32,760 bases of DNA from Cudoniella acicularis (taxonomy: Eukaryota; Ascomycota; Leotiomycetes; Helotiales; Helotiaceae): contig JAAMPI010000540.1 in assembly GCA_013054445.1 (NCBI GenBank), forward strand, positions 1 through 32,760, read 5' to 3'. The translations under genes were made by a program, and so were the position numbers. The notes beneath the pieces were generated by a model. The model did not search any database, was not told the DNA's origin, and was given only the letters and a program-made list of their open reading frames with translations. This document shows positions 12,337 to 22,247 of the stretch, piece by piece; position 1 is the stretch's first letter; each line of letters starts with the position of its first letter.

Positions 12337-12453
12337 CCGCGGAGATGGCAAGATTTCTGTCGTCCTCACTCTTCATAAGATCATGCGGTTAAGCTTTTCT
12401 TATCTTTAATATAAGTGGAGCGAGAGATCCGTTTTGGGCCTCGTCAAAGATAA
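12337..12453. promoter_or_regulatory. Candidate nitrate/nitrogen control region: one NirA site plus two GATA sites
   Basis: CCGCGGAG at 12337-12344 is the reverse complement of CTCCGCGG, which fits the NirA consensus CTCCGHGG reported for Aspergillus nidulans. TTATCT at 12400-12405 and AGATAA at 12448-12453 fit the HGATAR core used by AreA-type GATA factors, in opposite orientations. All three fall within 117 bp, about 1 kb upstream of the nitrate transporter start. This combination is the known control logic of nitrate genes in ascomycetes. The distance from the start codon is larger than usual, so function is inferred. Confidence 0.45.
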
Positions 12454-13418
12454 GACAGGGGTTGACCCACCCCACACCTCAGCCCAACCTCAGAAGTCTT
12501 CCAGGTTCAATTTCACGCGAAAAATTCTCTCACCACCACCGCTGACCACCAGAACCAGTGGTTTGGTGATTGGCCTCCCGCTGATAACACCATTTGCAGT
12601 TTTGTAGTGCTCCCGTCGCTCACTATGCGCTGCAACATCAACAGAGACAGGCAAGCTCGACAGACTCCCCTTCCAAACTCGGGGGCAACAGAGTGCGGGA
12701 ATAGCTGCGTTTGCCTGGACAATCTCAGGGGAAATTCCAGAGAAAAAATAGAATCCGTCCCTTGAAATATCTTTGCTTTTTCGTGGCTCTCGTACAGGCC
12801 ATCATTGGACATGAACACGCTATTCACGTGGAAATTTTCCAGCTGGAGTATCAAGAATCCTTCTTCGTTTCATAGCACCATTCCATACAGTCTGGTCCAG
12901 TTTGCGTTCCAATCACTTACTCCAGAGGAAAAGAAAACATTACGGTACTTCGTACATCCAACTGTTCTCGAGCAGTCTTCACAATTGTCCTCCCGGAAAT
13001 CGAAATATCGATATCTGATCTCCTTGGAAATTGCCATTAGCAGCGCCCACAGCCCTCCTTTCTTATCATAGAGCCGCTACAGGCTGGCTTCCCCATACCG
13101 AGCACACCCGTCGCCCAGACCAGCTCCTCCTTGACGTTGAAGATCTCCGCAGGGGTCAGCCGCGGATTTGCTACTGGGGCTTTGGTTTGCTGCGAGCTGG
13201 CTGTTGCTTGGTGAGTGCACCGGAGATGTCTCAACTGCGGGTTGGCGTCGCTAATTTTAAGTTTTATAAGTACAAAGTGAGGCCTCTCCCAAGATAATTC
13301 CAGGCCAGCAATCAAGCTCAGCTCCACCCAACTTCGTTCAAAGAGCAGGCGTCAAGCATCAAAACGTCTCATTGTGTCACCTTTACCCTAGACGCCTTGA
13401 TCCAACAACGTTTTCGAA

Positions 13419-15021
13419 ATGGGGTTTAACGTTGCTCTCCTCTGGCAAGCACCAGAAATCAATCCTGTGAATGGAAAAGCTCGTTCAATTCCTATCCTTA
13501 ATCCTTTCAACAAATATGGAAGGGTATTCTTCTTTGCCTGGTTCGGTTTCATGATCGCCTTCCTTTCTTGGTAAGAATCGCAGTCCTCAATATATAACCT
13601 TGTTAATCATTAACAGGTATGCGTTCCCGCCATTGCTCACGGTTGCCATTAAGCAAGACCTCAAACTTTCACAAAATGAGATCGCAAACAGCAATATCAT
13701 TGCGTTGACTGCTACTCTTCTCGTTCGATTGGTTGCTGGACCTGCATGCGACCGCTTCGGTCCAAAAGTCACGTTTGCTGCATGCTTAATACTCGGTGCC
13801 ATCCCCAGTGCTCTCGCAGGTACAATCTCCAATGCCGGCGGTCTATACGCTATCCGATTCTTCGTTGGCATTCTCGGAGGCTCTTTCGTCCCTTGCCAAG
13901 TGTGGTCAACCGGCTTCTTCGACAAGAACATTGTGGGAACTGGAAACTCCTTGACAGCAGGACTTGGTAATGCCGGAGGTGGAATCACTTACTTCGTCAT
14001 GCCTGCCATCTACGACTCTCTTCGCCAGAAACAGAACCTTTCAGTGCACGTTGCCTGGAGAGTCTCCTTCGTCGTTCCCTTCATCCTTATCACCGCGGTT
14101 GCCATCGGCCTTTTCGTTTTGTGTGATGATACACCCACTGGCAAGTGGTCCGAACGCCAACTCGCGGTCCAGCAAAACCTTCAAGCCCACGGGGTTCGCG
14201 CAGAAGGCCTCGTTGCAGTTCCAGGTGGTATCACAGACCGCAAGGAAGGGGGTGTTTCTACACCAACTTCCGGCTCTGAGAAGCGCATTGACGAGGAAGC
14301 CGACCTAGCAAAGGCCAAGCACGGTTCATTCGATCACGAAGCCACCATGGGTGAAAACCAGATGCTCGAGACAGCACAAGGTGAAGTCGTTGTCAAACCT
14401 TCCTTCAGCGAAGCCATGAAAGTCATCCTCTCGCCGCAGACTGCTGTTGTCGCTGCTGCTTATTTCTGCTCCTTCGGCGCTGAGCTCTCCATCAACTCTA
14501 TCCTCGGAGCTTACTACCTCAACAACTTCCCCGCGCTTGGACAAACCGGCTCCGGTAACTGGGCTGCAATGTTCGGTCTATTGAACGTAGCCTTCCGTCC
14601 AATGGGTGGCATGGCCTCAGATCTCCTCTACAAGCTGACTGGCAAGGTCTGGAGCAAGAAAGTCCTCCTTCACACCATGGCCGTTATCACTGGTGCCTTC
14701 CAGATCGCTCTTGGTGTTTTGAACCCACACGACAAGTCCACCATGTTCGGACTCATCGCCGGCATGGCTTTCTTCCTCGAGGCTGGAAATGGTGTTAACT
14801 TCTCCCTTGTTCCTCACGTTCACCCATATGCCAATGGTATCATCTCGGGTGTTACAGGTGCTTGCGGAAACTTGGGTGGTATCGTTTTTGCTATCATCTT
14901 CAGATATGAGGGCAAGGATTATGGCAAGACCCTCTGGATTATTGGTGTTATGACCATTGGTATTAACCTGCTGGTCTGCTGGATCAAGCCAATTCCTAAG
15001 GGACAAATCGGTGGTCGTTAA
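13419..15021 (+). CDS. nrtA: High-affinity nitrate transporter, NrtA/CrnA (NRT2) family
   Basis: Plasma-membrane nitrate/nitrite uptake carrier of the NNP branch of the major facilitator superfamily, with 12 predicted membrane segments. Exons are 13419-13570 and 13617-15021; the 46-bp intron splits the Trp codon of FLSW|YAFPPLL. The protein has 518 residues, close to the 507 of A. nidulans NrtA. Family marks are the [15 protein letters not shown] segment with Arg88, the signature [16 protein letters not shown] near residue 165, Arg378 in [11 protein letters not shown], and [17 protein letters not shown] near 464. The two arginines match the substrate-binding Arg87 and Arg368 of A. nidulans NrtA. 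A long charged loop lies in the middle (about residues 225-310), as in CrnA. No nitrate or nitrite reductase gene is adjacent. It is probably induced by nitrate and repressed by ammonium. Confidence 0.93.
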
Positions 15022-15602
15022 TTTTCATTTTTGTCTGTTGTGGCTTGGGGTGGAGTTGAAAATAATATAATCAATCAGGTGATTATGCGCCTATAACCTA
15101 CCGAGTTCATCGGAAAAGCACTTGTGCATACAGTAGAAGATACCAGCCTGAAATACACGTACATGTTTACTGAATACTCCCATCTTGACGTTTTCTTCAC
15201 TACAACGGAGTAAGATGTCACAGGAGAATCTGAGAGGCTTAGGGCCCCAAAAAAGTGCACTGTACTGTTTTTAAAAGTAATGCACGACCATGAGAAAAAG
15301 AAAATAGGCTAATAGTATCTCACGATCGTGTATAGTCAGGAACAGCTTAAATTTCACAAATGCCTAGGTAATAAAGCTAGGAAGCGTCGCAGCCATTTCA
15401 GTATATTGTAAGATTACCTGGTACAGCAGGGAGCTACCCCCTCCTTCTTTCCGATAGCGGCCAACACATCCCTTAATATTGGCAATATTTGGGATACAGT
15501 GCTGTTAGAGGGGTGTTTCCTGGGCCTTTTCGGCTGGATTGCGAGCTGCTCACCATCGCGATGGTCGCCGAAGAAGACATGTTACGTGCAACTGCGCTGT
15601 GG
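15022..15602. other. Convergent intergenic region, no gene seen
   Basis: This lies between the 3' end of the nitrate transporter and the 3' end of the minus-strand WSC gene. A 61-codon minus frame at 15075-15260 has no recognisable content. No repeat or RNA gene is visible. Confidence 0.55.
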
Positions 15603-17388
15603 CTAGAATGAATGCTTGTTGTTGTTGCCGTTGAAGAATTGGAAGAAAAAAATAAGGCTGATTGTGCTCGAGAGCTCCATGGAATCGAAAATTTCCGTGA
15701 AAGATGAGGTTTGGCTACTTAGGGCGCTCGTCGTCGTGGAATTCGTGGAAATGAAAGTTGTTGAAGGGGTTAAGGATAGAAGGGTGCTACTTATGGTTAT
15801 ATTCGAGTACGTCACTGACGAGGAGCTTGCTGTCCGATCTGAGCTTTGGGTGCTTTGGGTGCTTGTGAGGCTTGTGGATAAGATCGCGGGAGCTGTAGAG
15901 GATGAGTTTTGACCGCTAGTAGATGCTGCCAAAGAAGAACTCGTTGTGAAGATTGAGTTTTGGCTGCTTTGCGTGCTCGTGAGGCTTGTGAGCAAGACTG
16001 CGGAAGCCGTAGACGATGAGATTGCAAGCTGAGGATGAGTTTTGACCACTCGTAGATGCCGCCGAAGAAGAACTTGACGTGGAGTCTGAGTTTTGGCTGC
16101 TTTCCGTGCTCGTGAGATTTGTGGATGAGACGTGGGAGCTGTAGAGAATGAGATTGCAACTGAGGATGAATTCTGGCCGCTCGTAGATGCTGCTAAAGAA
16201 GAAATCATCGTGGAGACCGAGCTTTGGCTGCTCTGTATAGCTGTAGTCGTCGATTGCGAAGAAGATGTTGAAGCTATTGAACTTTGCGTGGAAGGTGAAG
16301 CTATAGAGTCTTGCGTGGAGGACGTTGAAGCTAAGGAACTTCGTGAAGAGCTGGCCGTAGAAGAAGTAACCGTGCTGCTGCTGCTGGTGGAATTCATATT
16401 CACAGGATATAACGCCGATAAAAGGATATACGTGTCTAAATGCAACGGACCACCACACCACTCAGATGAATTCCCGGGGTAGTTCATATAATAGCTAGAT
16501 TGGCTGACTTAAGTTCCGGTTATTTAAAATAGCATTCCCTTTCCAGTCTAAATCAACAGGCAAAAAGGGATAGAGTTGTTAACAAGTGTTTATTGACATT
16601 GTTCCTCAGCCTCAGCACCCCAAAACGTGTACCCAGCACAAAAAGCGGCACACATCTCTAAGGTCATATCAGTATTACTAAGGGAGCTCTCGTTCAGCGT
16701 GCGTGAAACTCCGTTATCGGTATAACAGCCCACGAAAGTATATGCGCCAATAGTAACTTTACCGATATATGCAGATAATGCATACATTTCCAATCTCTGA
16801 GCACCGCCGCAGTATTCGTTAGGGTTTCCTGGGCACAAATAATTGCAGTCGGTTTGGGTAGGGGACAATTGTCCATTTGTTGAACTTCCACACCAACCTA
16901 TTGCAATTGTTAGATCTCGTCTCTAATACTAAAAAGATCTGATTACTACTTACATTGAGAACCGCTCTCGGCACCGAAGTAATAGCAAGCGGCACAGAAG
17001 GCAGCGCAAACTTTATGAGCACATTAGTTTGAATTCTGAAGGGATATTTTGGGAATTAGAGGAGCTGAGTGCTCTCACGACACGCGTGAAGGGCTCGGCT
17101 CGCCAAAAAAAAAAAAAGCAAAATCAAGGGCAGAATAACATACCTTCCAAGGTCATACCAACGGTATCGGTAGCTGCAAGGACGCTGGGCGCGCGGCTAA
17201 AGCTGTTGTCTAGATAGCAACCGATATACCAATAGGCGCTAACGTATTGTGAGATGCCTAACGTGCTGACAGGAGCTGCTGAAGAAATGCTACTAGTTGT
17301 CTGGACCGTAGAAGTGAAGCTGGAAGTAGTAGGCAATCCCATTATTGCTCTAATGAAGAACAAAAAGGCGTAGAGAAGGAGGCGACAT
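15603..17388 (-). pseudogene. WSC-domain protein with Ser/Thr-rich repeat tail, probably decayed
   Basis: WSC domains are cysteine-rich carbohydrate-binding modules of secreted or wall-sensor proteins. Exon ends read from the sequence: first exon to 17144, second 17010-16954, third from 16897; introns of 133 bp (with a T13 run) and 56 bp have GTATGT and GTAAGT donors. The first WSC domain is complete across these exons, from WYIGCYLDN to EYCGGAQRLEMYAL with all expected cysteines. The second begins FVGCYTDNG and breaks after GAEAEEQC: the next ~100 bases resemble WSC coding DNA but contain stops and have Tyr where Cys is expected. It resumes at PGNSSEWCGG (about 16475) and enters a long Ser/Thr-rich tail. 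The tail's frame is displaced between about 16030 and 16150. Start is unclear: ATG at 17388 opens a signal-like stretch that hits a stop one frame away from the domain, while ATG at 17342 is in frame but lacks a signal peptide. Confidence 0.6.
15838..16235 (-). repeat. Three imperfect tandem copies of a ~132-bp unit coding the Ser/Thr/Gln-rich tail
   Basis: Each unit on the plus strand starts near GAGYTTTGGSTGCTTT and continues through a copy of TGAGGATGAGTTTTGACC and an AAAGAAGAA block; starts are near 15838, 15956 and 16088, with a partial copy at 16220. The encoded unit is rich in SSTxLTSTxSSQNS and AASTSGQNSSS. Copies differ by about 12 bp and by single-base indels, so the frame slips and returns. 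Confidence 0.7.
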
Positions 17389-18776
17389 CGTGATTTGGGA
17401 TACCAGTAGTTGAGGAAAATTCAGTGGTTATGTTCTCAAGTCATGTTAAAACTCTTGCTCAAATTTAAGAAAAAAAAACATATGAACAGCCCATGGTTGA
17501 GACAGGGCATTGCTGAGTACGTCGCCTAGGTGAGGTCTCATTCATATACTAGTCATTCTGGAATAACGCCTTCTGCATTCTTGGCATCGTATGGCTTATA
17601 GTCAATTAGAAACCGCAGGCTCTGGGAGATAAGAACCTGTTTAGCACTTGCCAACTAATCGCAAACGAGGCATGACTTCAAGAGCGGAATGGGAACGACC
17701 ACCTCCTCTTCTAGTTGCGTGTCTTCCCTGCGTGTTCTCAGCTGACCCACGTGCACCCATTGTCATGAATAGGCTCTTATGCTGACCATGGGTGGCCATG
17801 GGTGGCCATGGGAGAAAACCTTTCAACCGAAGAGGATTTTGAGAAGTTGGAAAAGTGGATGATGGGGGATCGAGATCAAGGTAAAGGTAAAGGTGACAAG
17901 TTGATGCCTGGCCCTAGAATTCAATCCCAAAATATCTAGACCTCAGCTTTCTTCCTCATTCCTCCATCATCTCTTCATTTCTATAACCCCATCTCGACAA
18001 CACCTTGAAATAGCTTGGCGTATCCCTAAACGCCAAAAGGGCAGTGGTCCACCATCAACCCGAAAAGGTTAGTCCTCACCCAATCCGTTTCGCAAGCGTT
18101 GTGAGGCCCTTCCTGCCCTAAATCCTCGATTTGTTAGAGATACGGAAGGTATTACGACGCCGCGATTCAGCAGCTACAGTCGGTGCGCGTAAGTCTGAGC
18201 CATTTACGCTCAGGCCACCAAAAAAGGCTCTTTTACCCACTTTTTAATAATGAAATAATTCCACGAACAAGAGAGCAAAACCCTTAAAACGTGGGAATTC
18301 AATTAAACATTACTTGCTCTATGCCTAGTTCAAGTGCATTTAATTCTAATTAATGATAAGGGTGCTAAATTAATAATTTTCTATGAGGTGTAAGACTCGC
18401 TTAATTATTTTGGTATAAAAGCATGACTCTTCGACTTCTCTAGCTTCTATACTTTACTATATAATAGCTGTAGCTAGCTAGTAGAGTCTGAATATAAAGC
18501 ATTATAGGAATTGATCGAGTCATTAGCCTAAATCAAAAACATTTTCTAAAAAGTAGTGTGGTTGATACTTAATATTTAAGTGTTCTGTTGAGAAAGCGAT
18601 TCCAGTCACGTGCTCAGGGGTCGCTACCCGAAGGATTCTAAGGAAGCGGCTGTGATGATTATGCCTTTAGATCCTACGATGCCATTGATCATATGGGCCA
18701 AGGCATAAAGCTACTACTGTAGTTTATGCGTAGGAAGATGAGCAGGAACCTCGGTAGCATGTGGGCACCGGAAGCC
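17389..18776. other. No gene seen; turns AT-rich after about 18,230
   Basis: Positions 17389-18200 have mixed composition and only short frames. Small repeats occur at 17783-17812 (TGGCCATGGG, about three copies) and 17879-17897 (GGTAAA, about three copies). From about 18230 to 18600 the sequence is AT-rich with almost no open frame, as in RIP-altered relic DNA. A CACGTG box lies near 18607. Confidence 0.45.
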
Positions 18777-18785
18777 TATATATAT
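18777..18785 (+). promoter_or_regulatory. TATA box upstream of a truncated gene stub
   Basis: TATATATAT at 18777-18785 is followed by a C/A/T-rich leader of about 110 bp (with CAACCCAACTTCACTTCC) and an ATG at 18894 in the context CGCAACATG. This is the normal layout of a fungal promoter and leader. Confidence 0.5.
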
Positions 18786-18893
18786 GGGACACAGCTCCCA
18801 CCAAGAGCTGTTCTGTAGACTAGATTAGACCAGACTTGCAATCCACACTCTTTCAGCAACCCAACTTCACTTCCATATATCCTCAGTCGCAAC

Positions 18894-18995
18894 ATGTTCT
18901 CGCTAAGCTTTGGTGTGAAAATTGCAAATAGTTCAGACTTATGCCTTAGTACTGTACGTAGGCTGCTCGATGGGTACCCGTGGGTAGGTGAGTAG
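18894..18995 (+). pseudogene. 33-codon stub of a lost gene, running into AT-rich DNA
   Basis: The frame starts MFSLSFGVKIANSSDL and ends at a TAG after 33 codons; a GTACGT donor-like site lies at 18954. Immediately downstream comes a GGGTACCCGTGGGTA palindromic stretch and then DNA of extreme AT content. The promoter and leader upstream look complete, so the likeliest reading is a gene whose body was replaced or buried by a mobile element that was later mutated. The product cannot be named. Confidence 0.35.
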
Positions 18996-19757
18996 AATCG
19001 CGGGTTACTAAAAACCTATACAAAAATAAAGATATATTTTTATAAAATAATTTTTAATAAATTTAAAATTTAACTAAAGACCTCAATTTTAAAATAAATA
19101 TTATTATATCTATTAAGGATTATATATTTATTAATAATATTACTAATACTTTAGTAGTAGAGTTTTTATTCTTTATATATTATTATAAGAATATGATAAG
19201 CTTTTTTCATTCTAGGGAGGTTATTATATAATAGCGTAGGAGTATATCTTTCCCCTTTAGGCTAGTACCTTAGCTGGTTTCCTTTAGCGAGCAGGCATAT
19301 AAGCCTCTCCTCCACCTATACTTAGCAATCAATCCTTTTTATACCGTATAAATATTACATCTACGTAATAGAAATCCATATGCGCTGTGAGTTGGCGGCG
19401 AAGTAAGAATGTTAGAAAACACTTCAAAGTATTCAAATATACTACAATTATGGATTGACATCGAGAATATTTATTCGTCTTTTCATTGTAGCATTTTTTA
19501 AAGACCCAAGTAGTTTGTACTAGCCTTATACAAAGACATCGAACTTTCGAAGTGTTTGGGCACTGCAGCACGTGATGCGTCGAGGCATGATAGTCGCATG
19601 GGATTCTGTTAATCTAGGTAACAGTGCGTCACAAACATCTCACACCCACATCACTTAAAATAGATTTGACGGCCACTTTCGGTGCGACCAAATTCTTCAT
19701 TCATATCTCGCTCAATCGCCGCGTCCGAAATTCTGGCTCCACCTCGACTCAACAGCA
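18996..19757. mobile_element. AT-rich relic block, probably RIP-altered transposon DNA
   Basis: From about 19015 to 19260 the sequence is almost entirely A and T, with runs of TTAATAAT and TATTATTA and stops in every frame. No terminal repeats can be defined. Composition returns to normal by about 19560, where leader-like DNA for the next gene begins. RIP is inferred from composition and from the lack of any long frame; there is no second copy in the window to compare. Confidence 0.4.
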
Positions 19758-19829
19758 GTGAATATATACGTAGTAAGTTGCAATTCTGGCAGTTCCCTCA
19801 CCTCAAACCACGTTACTGATCTTCACTCA

Positions 19830-20584
19830 ATGGTAGACGATCCCACTTATCAGGCAATCTCGCGTCGGCGCAGTCCCCCCAGTTTCCCACGGATCTTCGA
19901 AAACCAGCAGACGATTGATATCATCTCCCCCATTTACAAATGTTATTCTCCGAACTTCTCAGCGCGTGCAGAGATAAGATCTACGCATTTTCGGGGCTTG
20001 TCCGCATTTGCCCGATTGATCTTGTGTGGGAGCACATGAGAAAGAAGAACGGCGATGCTCGCTACGACAAATGCACTCGCACGGCATATCACCCCAAATG
20101 CAAATACATGACCCACCAACGCAGTCCAAATTCAATTGGTAGCAAAAGGGAAAACGACCGGTTTACCTGCCGTAGGCCTTTGCTGAACTTTGCTTTGTTT
20201 CGCGTTTCAAGGCAAATATCCTTCAAAGTCTCCCGGGTGTTTTATTCTTCGAATAAGTTCCAATTACGAGTTACACAAGCATCGGACCTTTTCGTCTTTG
20301 GCAGTCTGAAACCCCACGCCATATCCTCACTGAGATCGCTTCATGTCGACTTCCGGCCAAACAACCCCAGTAATTTTGATGAACTGGAAGAGCTACTTCA
20401 ACAATGGTTGGCTACAATCCAAACGATTGCCAAGCATACAACTCCGCCACAACTATCCTTTGCGCTCACCTTTCCATCAGCCGACGTGGAGATAGCAAGC
20501 ATATTGCTCGAAAGTATAAAATGCCTTCCACGATTACGAAGCGCTGCCTTGTCAATTGGATGCTGCCAGGACTCTGCGATCTGA
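19830..20584 (+). pseudogene. F-box/2EXR-like protein gene, first of a tandem pair, frame-broken
   Basis: The start at 19830 (ACTCAATGG) opens a basic Pro/Ser/Arg-rich stretch, the usual lead of this fungal family. The frame then shifts by about 19940, where an F-box-like segment SELLSACRDKIYAFSGLV reads in another frame. That frame stays open to 20584 through a family-like middle (ALFRVSRQISFKVSRVFYSS) and a C-terminal part with hydrophobic repeats. It ends in a TGA at 20582-20584, but reading through that stop the same frame continues into the next gene. Such proteins are probably substrate-recruiting or structural, but no function is established for this family. Because the N-terminal shift is unexplained by an intron, I call it broken. 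Confidence 0.55.
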
Positions 20585-20614
20585 TCTTCCCTCAAGAAAA
20601 TAGGAGCTCAGTTG

Positions 20615-21412
20615 ATGGATAACGCCGCACATATTGATCCTTTTCCTTTCGAACGTCTGCCGAGAGAGCTTTGATTAAAGGTGCTCGAGCTTTCGGACCT
20701 GGTACCACGCCGACACGTATCTGCAACCTACGGGTTTGATTTGGCTGTCACGCGGCAAATATTCTGTAAGTGCAAATAGAGCAGGATGTTGCGGCCGGTG
20801 CAATGATTGTTTAGAAAGCTGCAGCTGCATATCGAAACCCAATGCGTATTCCCCAACTTGTGTTTGCAGACCGCTTCCTACAGCGCTATTCTTTGTTAAT
20901 CGCCAAATGTCCAACGAAGCGCAATAGGTATTTTTTTCACAGAATTTGTTTACACTTTTATGGCCATGTTATTCTATGGGCTTTATCAATGGCTTAAACA
21001 GCACTTAGCTTGCCTATATTCGTCGTCTTAAACTGTTTCCCGAGCGACTTTTTAAATCAGAGCATTTATATGGCCCGGAGATAGTGGCAACAGAGTGTGA
21101 ATGGGAAGATGTGGTAGAGACGGTGAGGACCAAATTAAACCTAGAAAAGCTTGAACTTCGGGTGGATTTCGAGAGTTTCACGACTTTATGCTACACACGG
21201 ACGACGATCCGGGGTTCGACGAGTGGCTTTGGAAAGAATTTAAAAAGGTTCTGGCACCTTTGAAGAATTTGCGTGGTATTCAAAAATTCTTTCTCTATTT
21301 GAGTAATTTCGAACGTTTGAAGGCAAATGCCGAAAAAGAAGTCATGGGCGAGTCCTATGATTCTGTTAAGATGGGAAAACCTCCCGTTGATTACGATTAT
21401 TTTGGTTCATAA
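20615..21412 (+). pseudogene. F-box/2EXR-like protein gene, second of a tandem pair, several breaks
   Basis: The frame starts at 20615 and shows FPFERLPREL, then a TGA at 20672-20674, then LKVLELSDLVPRR. Arg (CGA) is the residue expected at the stop, so a C-to-T change explains it. After RQIFCKCK the frame stops; a cysteine-rich segment (AGCCGRCNDCLESCSC) and SPTCVCRPLPTALFFVNRQM continue one frame away to 20927. Further family-like pieces continue in two more frames (VATECEWEDVVETVRTKLNL, then DPGFDEWLWKEFKKVLAPL) and end at 21412. At least one stop and three frame changes are needed to follow the product. It lies 30 bp after its neighbour, same strand, which suggests an old tandem duplication. 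Confidence 0.6.
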
Positions 21413-22247
21413 ACTGGAACAATGGCTAAGAAATGGAGTTTTCCCCTCCTGGGCCTGACTCGGGCCTCATCCGGGACGACTAGATTGATATCCGAGACTC
21501 GTCAATGCTAAGTTCCAAGGGAAAGCATAGCTGCGCCTAGGACACTTCAAGACACGAGCGGAGCAAGAGAAAGTAAGATAAGGGAATCCCGTTTAGGCAC
21601 ATGATACATATCCAACAACGTCAGGAATTCAACATCCTTGACTGCAAATTACTGCCTTTCAGCTGGAGCGGGAGGGAGGAGGGGGATTCTGCGCTACCTT
21701 TTCAAACACATGTAAAGCTTCATGCCAACCAACAATTATTTTTGTATCCCAATTTCCAACCGCGATATTACAGTCGCAAATTTTTACTTGACTTTCATTT
21801 TCTGTAGAAATGTCCGAGACTTGTTTCAATGTTTTTTCCCGAGTTCATTCAACCCAGATGTCGCATGCAACACCAACACCAACACCAACATGCAACTGCG
21901 GCTTGGGTGGCTGGAGGCCGCTCCTCCTTCACCAGAAGGGATTTCCCATCCTCATAAATTGGAAACATTCGTTCTTTTCCAAGGTCCTCCACTTTATTTA
22001 AATTATTTTTATGTCAGTACTGTACTCTTTCGATCAAGTTGGGATCCACTTACCGGCAACAAGCAAGCACCCAAACCACCCAACAACGGTACAAGCCCCT
22101 ACCGTCACCCATGCCAAATTTCCTTTCCTATAAACCAGCGGCACGACCCCATCCCAAGACCCTAACCAGACCCTCCTCCGCTACACTCAAACCCGAAATC
22201 TTCACGCCCTCTCGAGCAACCACAACCGTAGCCGCGGTACCAGCAAA
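21413..22247. other. No supported gene
   Basis: Short plus-strand frames (21601-21807, 21722-22165, 22039-22251) are Pro/Thr/Ser-rich in places but have no recognisable motif, signal peptide or splice partner. A small ACACCAACACCAAC run lies near 21873. I see no RNA gene. Confidence 0.45.

Larger units (their letters stand above)
10655..13418. other. 2.8-kb gene-free stretch between divergent RecQ and nitrate transporter genes
   Basis: Both flanking genes are transcribed outward, so this interval contains two promoters. Short frames at 11442-11666 (+), 11515-11838 (-), 11933-12220 (+), 12513-12854 (-) and 13031-13327 (both strands) lack recognisable motifs, convincing splice partners or good starts, and I do not call them. 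Composition is ordinary rather than AT-rich, so there is no sign of RIP here. The only ordered signals I see are the MCB near RecQ and the nitrogen-control motifs at 12337-12453. Confidence 0.5.

Noticed and set aside
11442..12378. Plus- and minus-strand frames of 70-110 codons between RecQ and the nitrate transporter
   Set aside because: No recognisable motif, no codon pattern, no splice partners, and overlapping frames of equal length on both strands.
12513..13327. Minus-strand frames of 113 and 96 codons upstream of the nitrate transporter
   Set aside because: No domain or start context; similar frames exist on the opposite strand, so they look like chance.
13419..15021. A nitrate assimilation cluster around the transporter
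   Set aside because: No nitrate or nitrite reductase gene is present on either side within the window.
15616..16482. Plus-strand Val/Glu-rich frames opposite the WSC gene (15616-15912, 16132-16482)
   Set aside because: They are the antisense of the Ser/Thr-rich repeat; their composition follows from it.
18000..18200. A tRNA or 5S rRNA gene in the GC-richer patch
   Set aside because: No cloverleaf, A/B box pair or 5S core could be found by eye.
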